From positions 33,381,044 through 33,445,043 of the forward strand of contig NC_134649.1 in the NCBI RefSeq assembly GCF_030463565.1: a DNA stretch of 64,000 nt. Direction: 5' to 3'. Each line of letters begins with the position of its first letter. The stretch's first letter is position 1. The DNA comes from Pelecanus crispus (taxonomy: Eukaryota > Chordata > Aves > Pelecaniformes > Pelecanidae). Both the position numbers and the translations under genes were made by a program. The notes beneath the pieces were generated by a model that was given only the letters and a program-made list of their open reading frames with translations, made no database searches and was not told the DNA's origin. This document shows, one piece after another, positions 63,602 to 64,000 of this stretch.

Positions 63602-64000
63602 CTGCAGATGAAAAAGTCCTAGTTTAGCTGAATGGTTTGCACCGATACATGAAAAGTTACTATAAGCAATTCTCTGTTTATTGATTGGTTTGCTAAACAG
63701 CACTTTCAGGAATTTGATATTGCCAAGATTTCAGCACTTTCACTGAAGCTGGTCTTCTCAGTGAATTTAGCTGGAATGAAGAGCTCTGTGCTCAGTATCT
63801 TAAGAGACTCTAAACCAAATTTTACTTTGAAAATGAATTCGATCAAAACTGGGCTGACAGCAACGCTACTTACATCTGCCATATTCCTACACTTCAGCAG
63901 CTTGACAAGCTCATCTCATCTAATGGCAAGATGACTCTCTGGATGAGACTCATCTGTCCAAACGTAGCTGTCTACAGCTGAACATTTCATCCTCAGACTC
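63602..64000 (-). other. Part of ITIH3 intron 2
   Basis: No ITIH exon 2 motif is found on the minus strand here, so exons 1-2 and the promoter are outside the window. Confidence 0.7.

Overview
The window is vertebrate nuclear DNA, almost certainly from a bird. It has long introns, CR1 LINE 3' ends (one with the avian octamer tail) and an ERV family typical of birds. It is the inter-alpha-trypsin inhibitor heavy-chain locus in the order MUSTN1 (+), ITIH4 (+), ITIH3 (-). This is the mammalian ITIH3-ITIH4-MUSTN1 order seen in reverse orientation.

Layout: 1-7.15 kb holds no recognisable coding gene and is probably the 3' flank or UTR of the upstream neighbour (STIMATE/TMEM110 by synteny only). 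MUSTN1 occupies 7.4-11.7 kb in three coding exons. From 14.3 to 15.5 kb lies decayed material of a further ITIH-like gene: a frameshifted exon-3-like piece, an exon-6-like piece with a stop, and a doubtful exon-2-like piece. ITIH4 runs from 16.41 to 36.55 kb in 22 coding exons (863 codons, reading frame closed across every junction). Its intron 9 carries an antisense solo LTR. From 36.55 to 40.3 kb is intergenic DNA with an antisense CR1 fragment and a 15-bp minisatellite. ITIH3 runs leftward from beyond the right edge to 40.67 kb; 19 coding exons are in the window, including two candidate microexons of 6 and 12 nt. Intron 19 of ITIH3 contains a whole but decayed ERV-L-like provirus (42,180-48,875), antisense to ITIH3, flanked by identical 5-bp target duplications.

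ITIH4 and ITIH3 are secreted, mainly liver-made plasma glycoproteins with a VIT domain, a von Willebrand A domain with MIDAS, and a C-terminal heavy-chain domain. ITIH3 keeps the Asp-Pro-His-Phe motif where heavy chains are cleaved and esterified to chondroitin sulfate. ITIH4 lacks it and has instead a basic linker built from four small phase-1 exons. The two genes share exon sizes and phases nearly exactly through the VIT and vWA regions, so they are ancient duplicates facing tail to tail. MUSTN1 is an unrelated muscle/skeletal nuclear protein that is merely a neighbour.

All exon boundaries were read by eye from splice-site consensus, reading-frame closure and paralog comparison. No alignment or database search was run.
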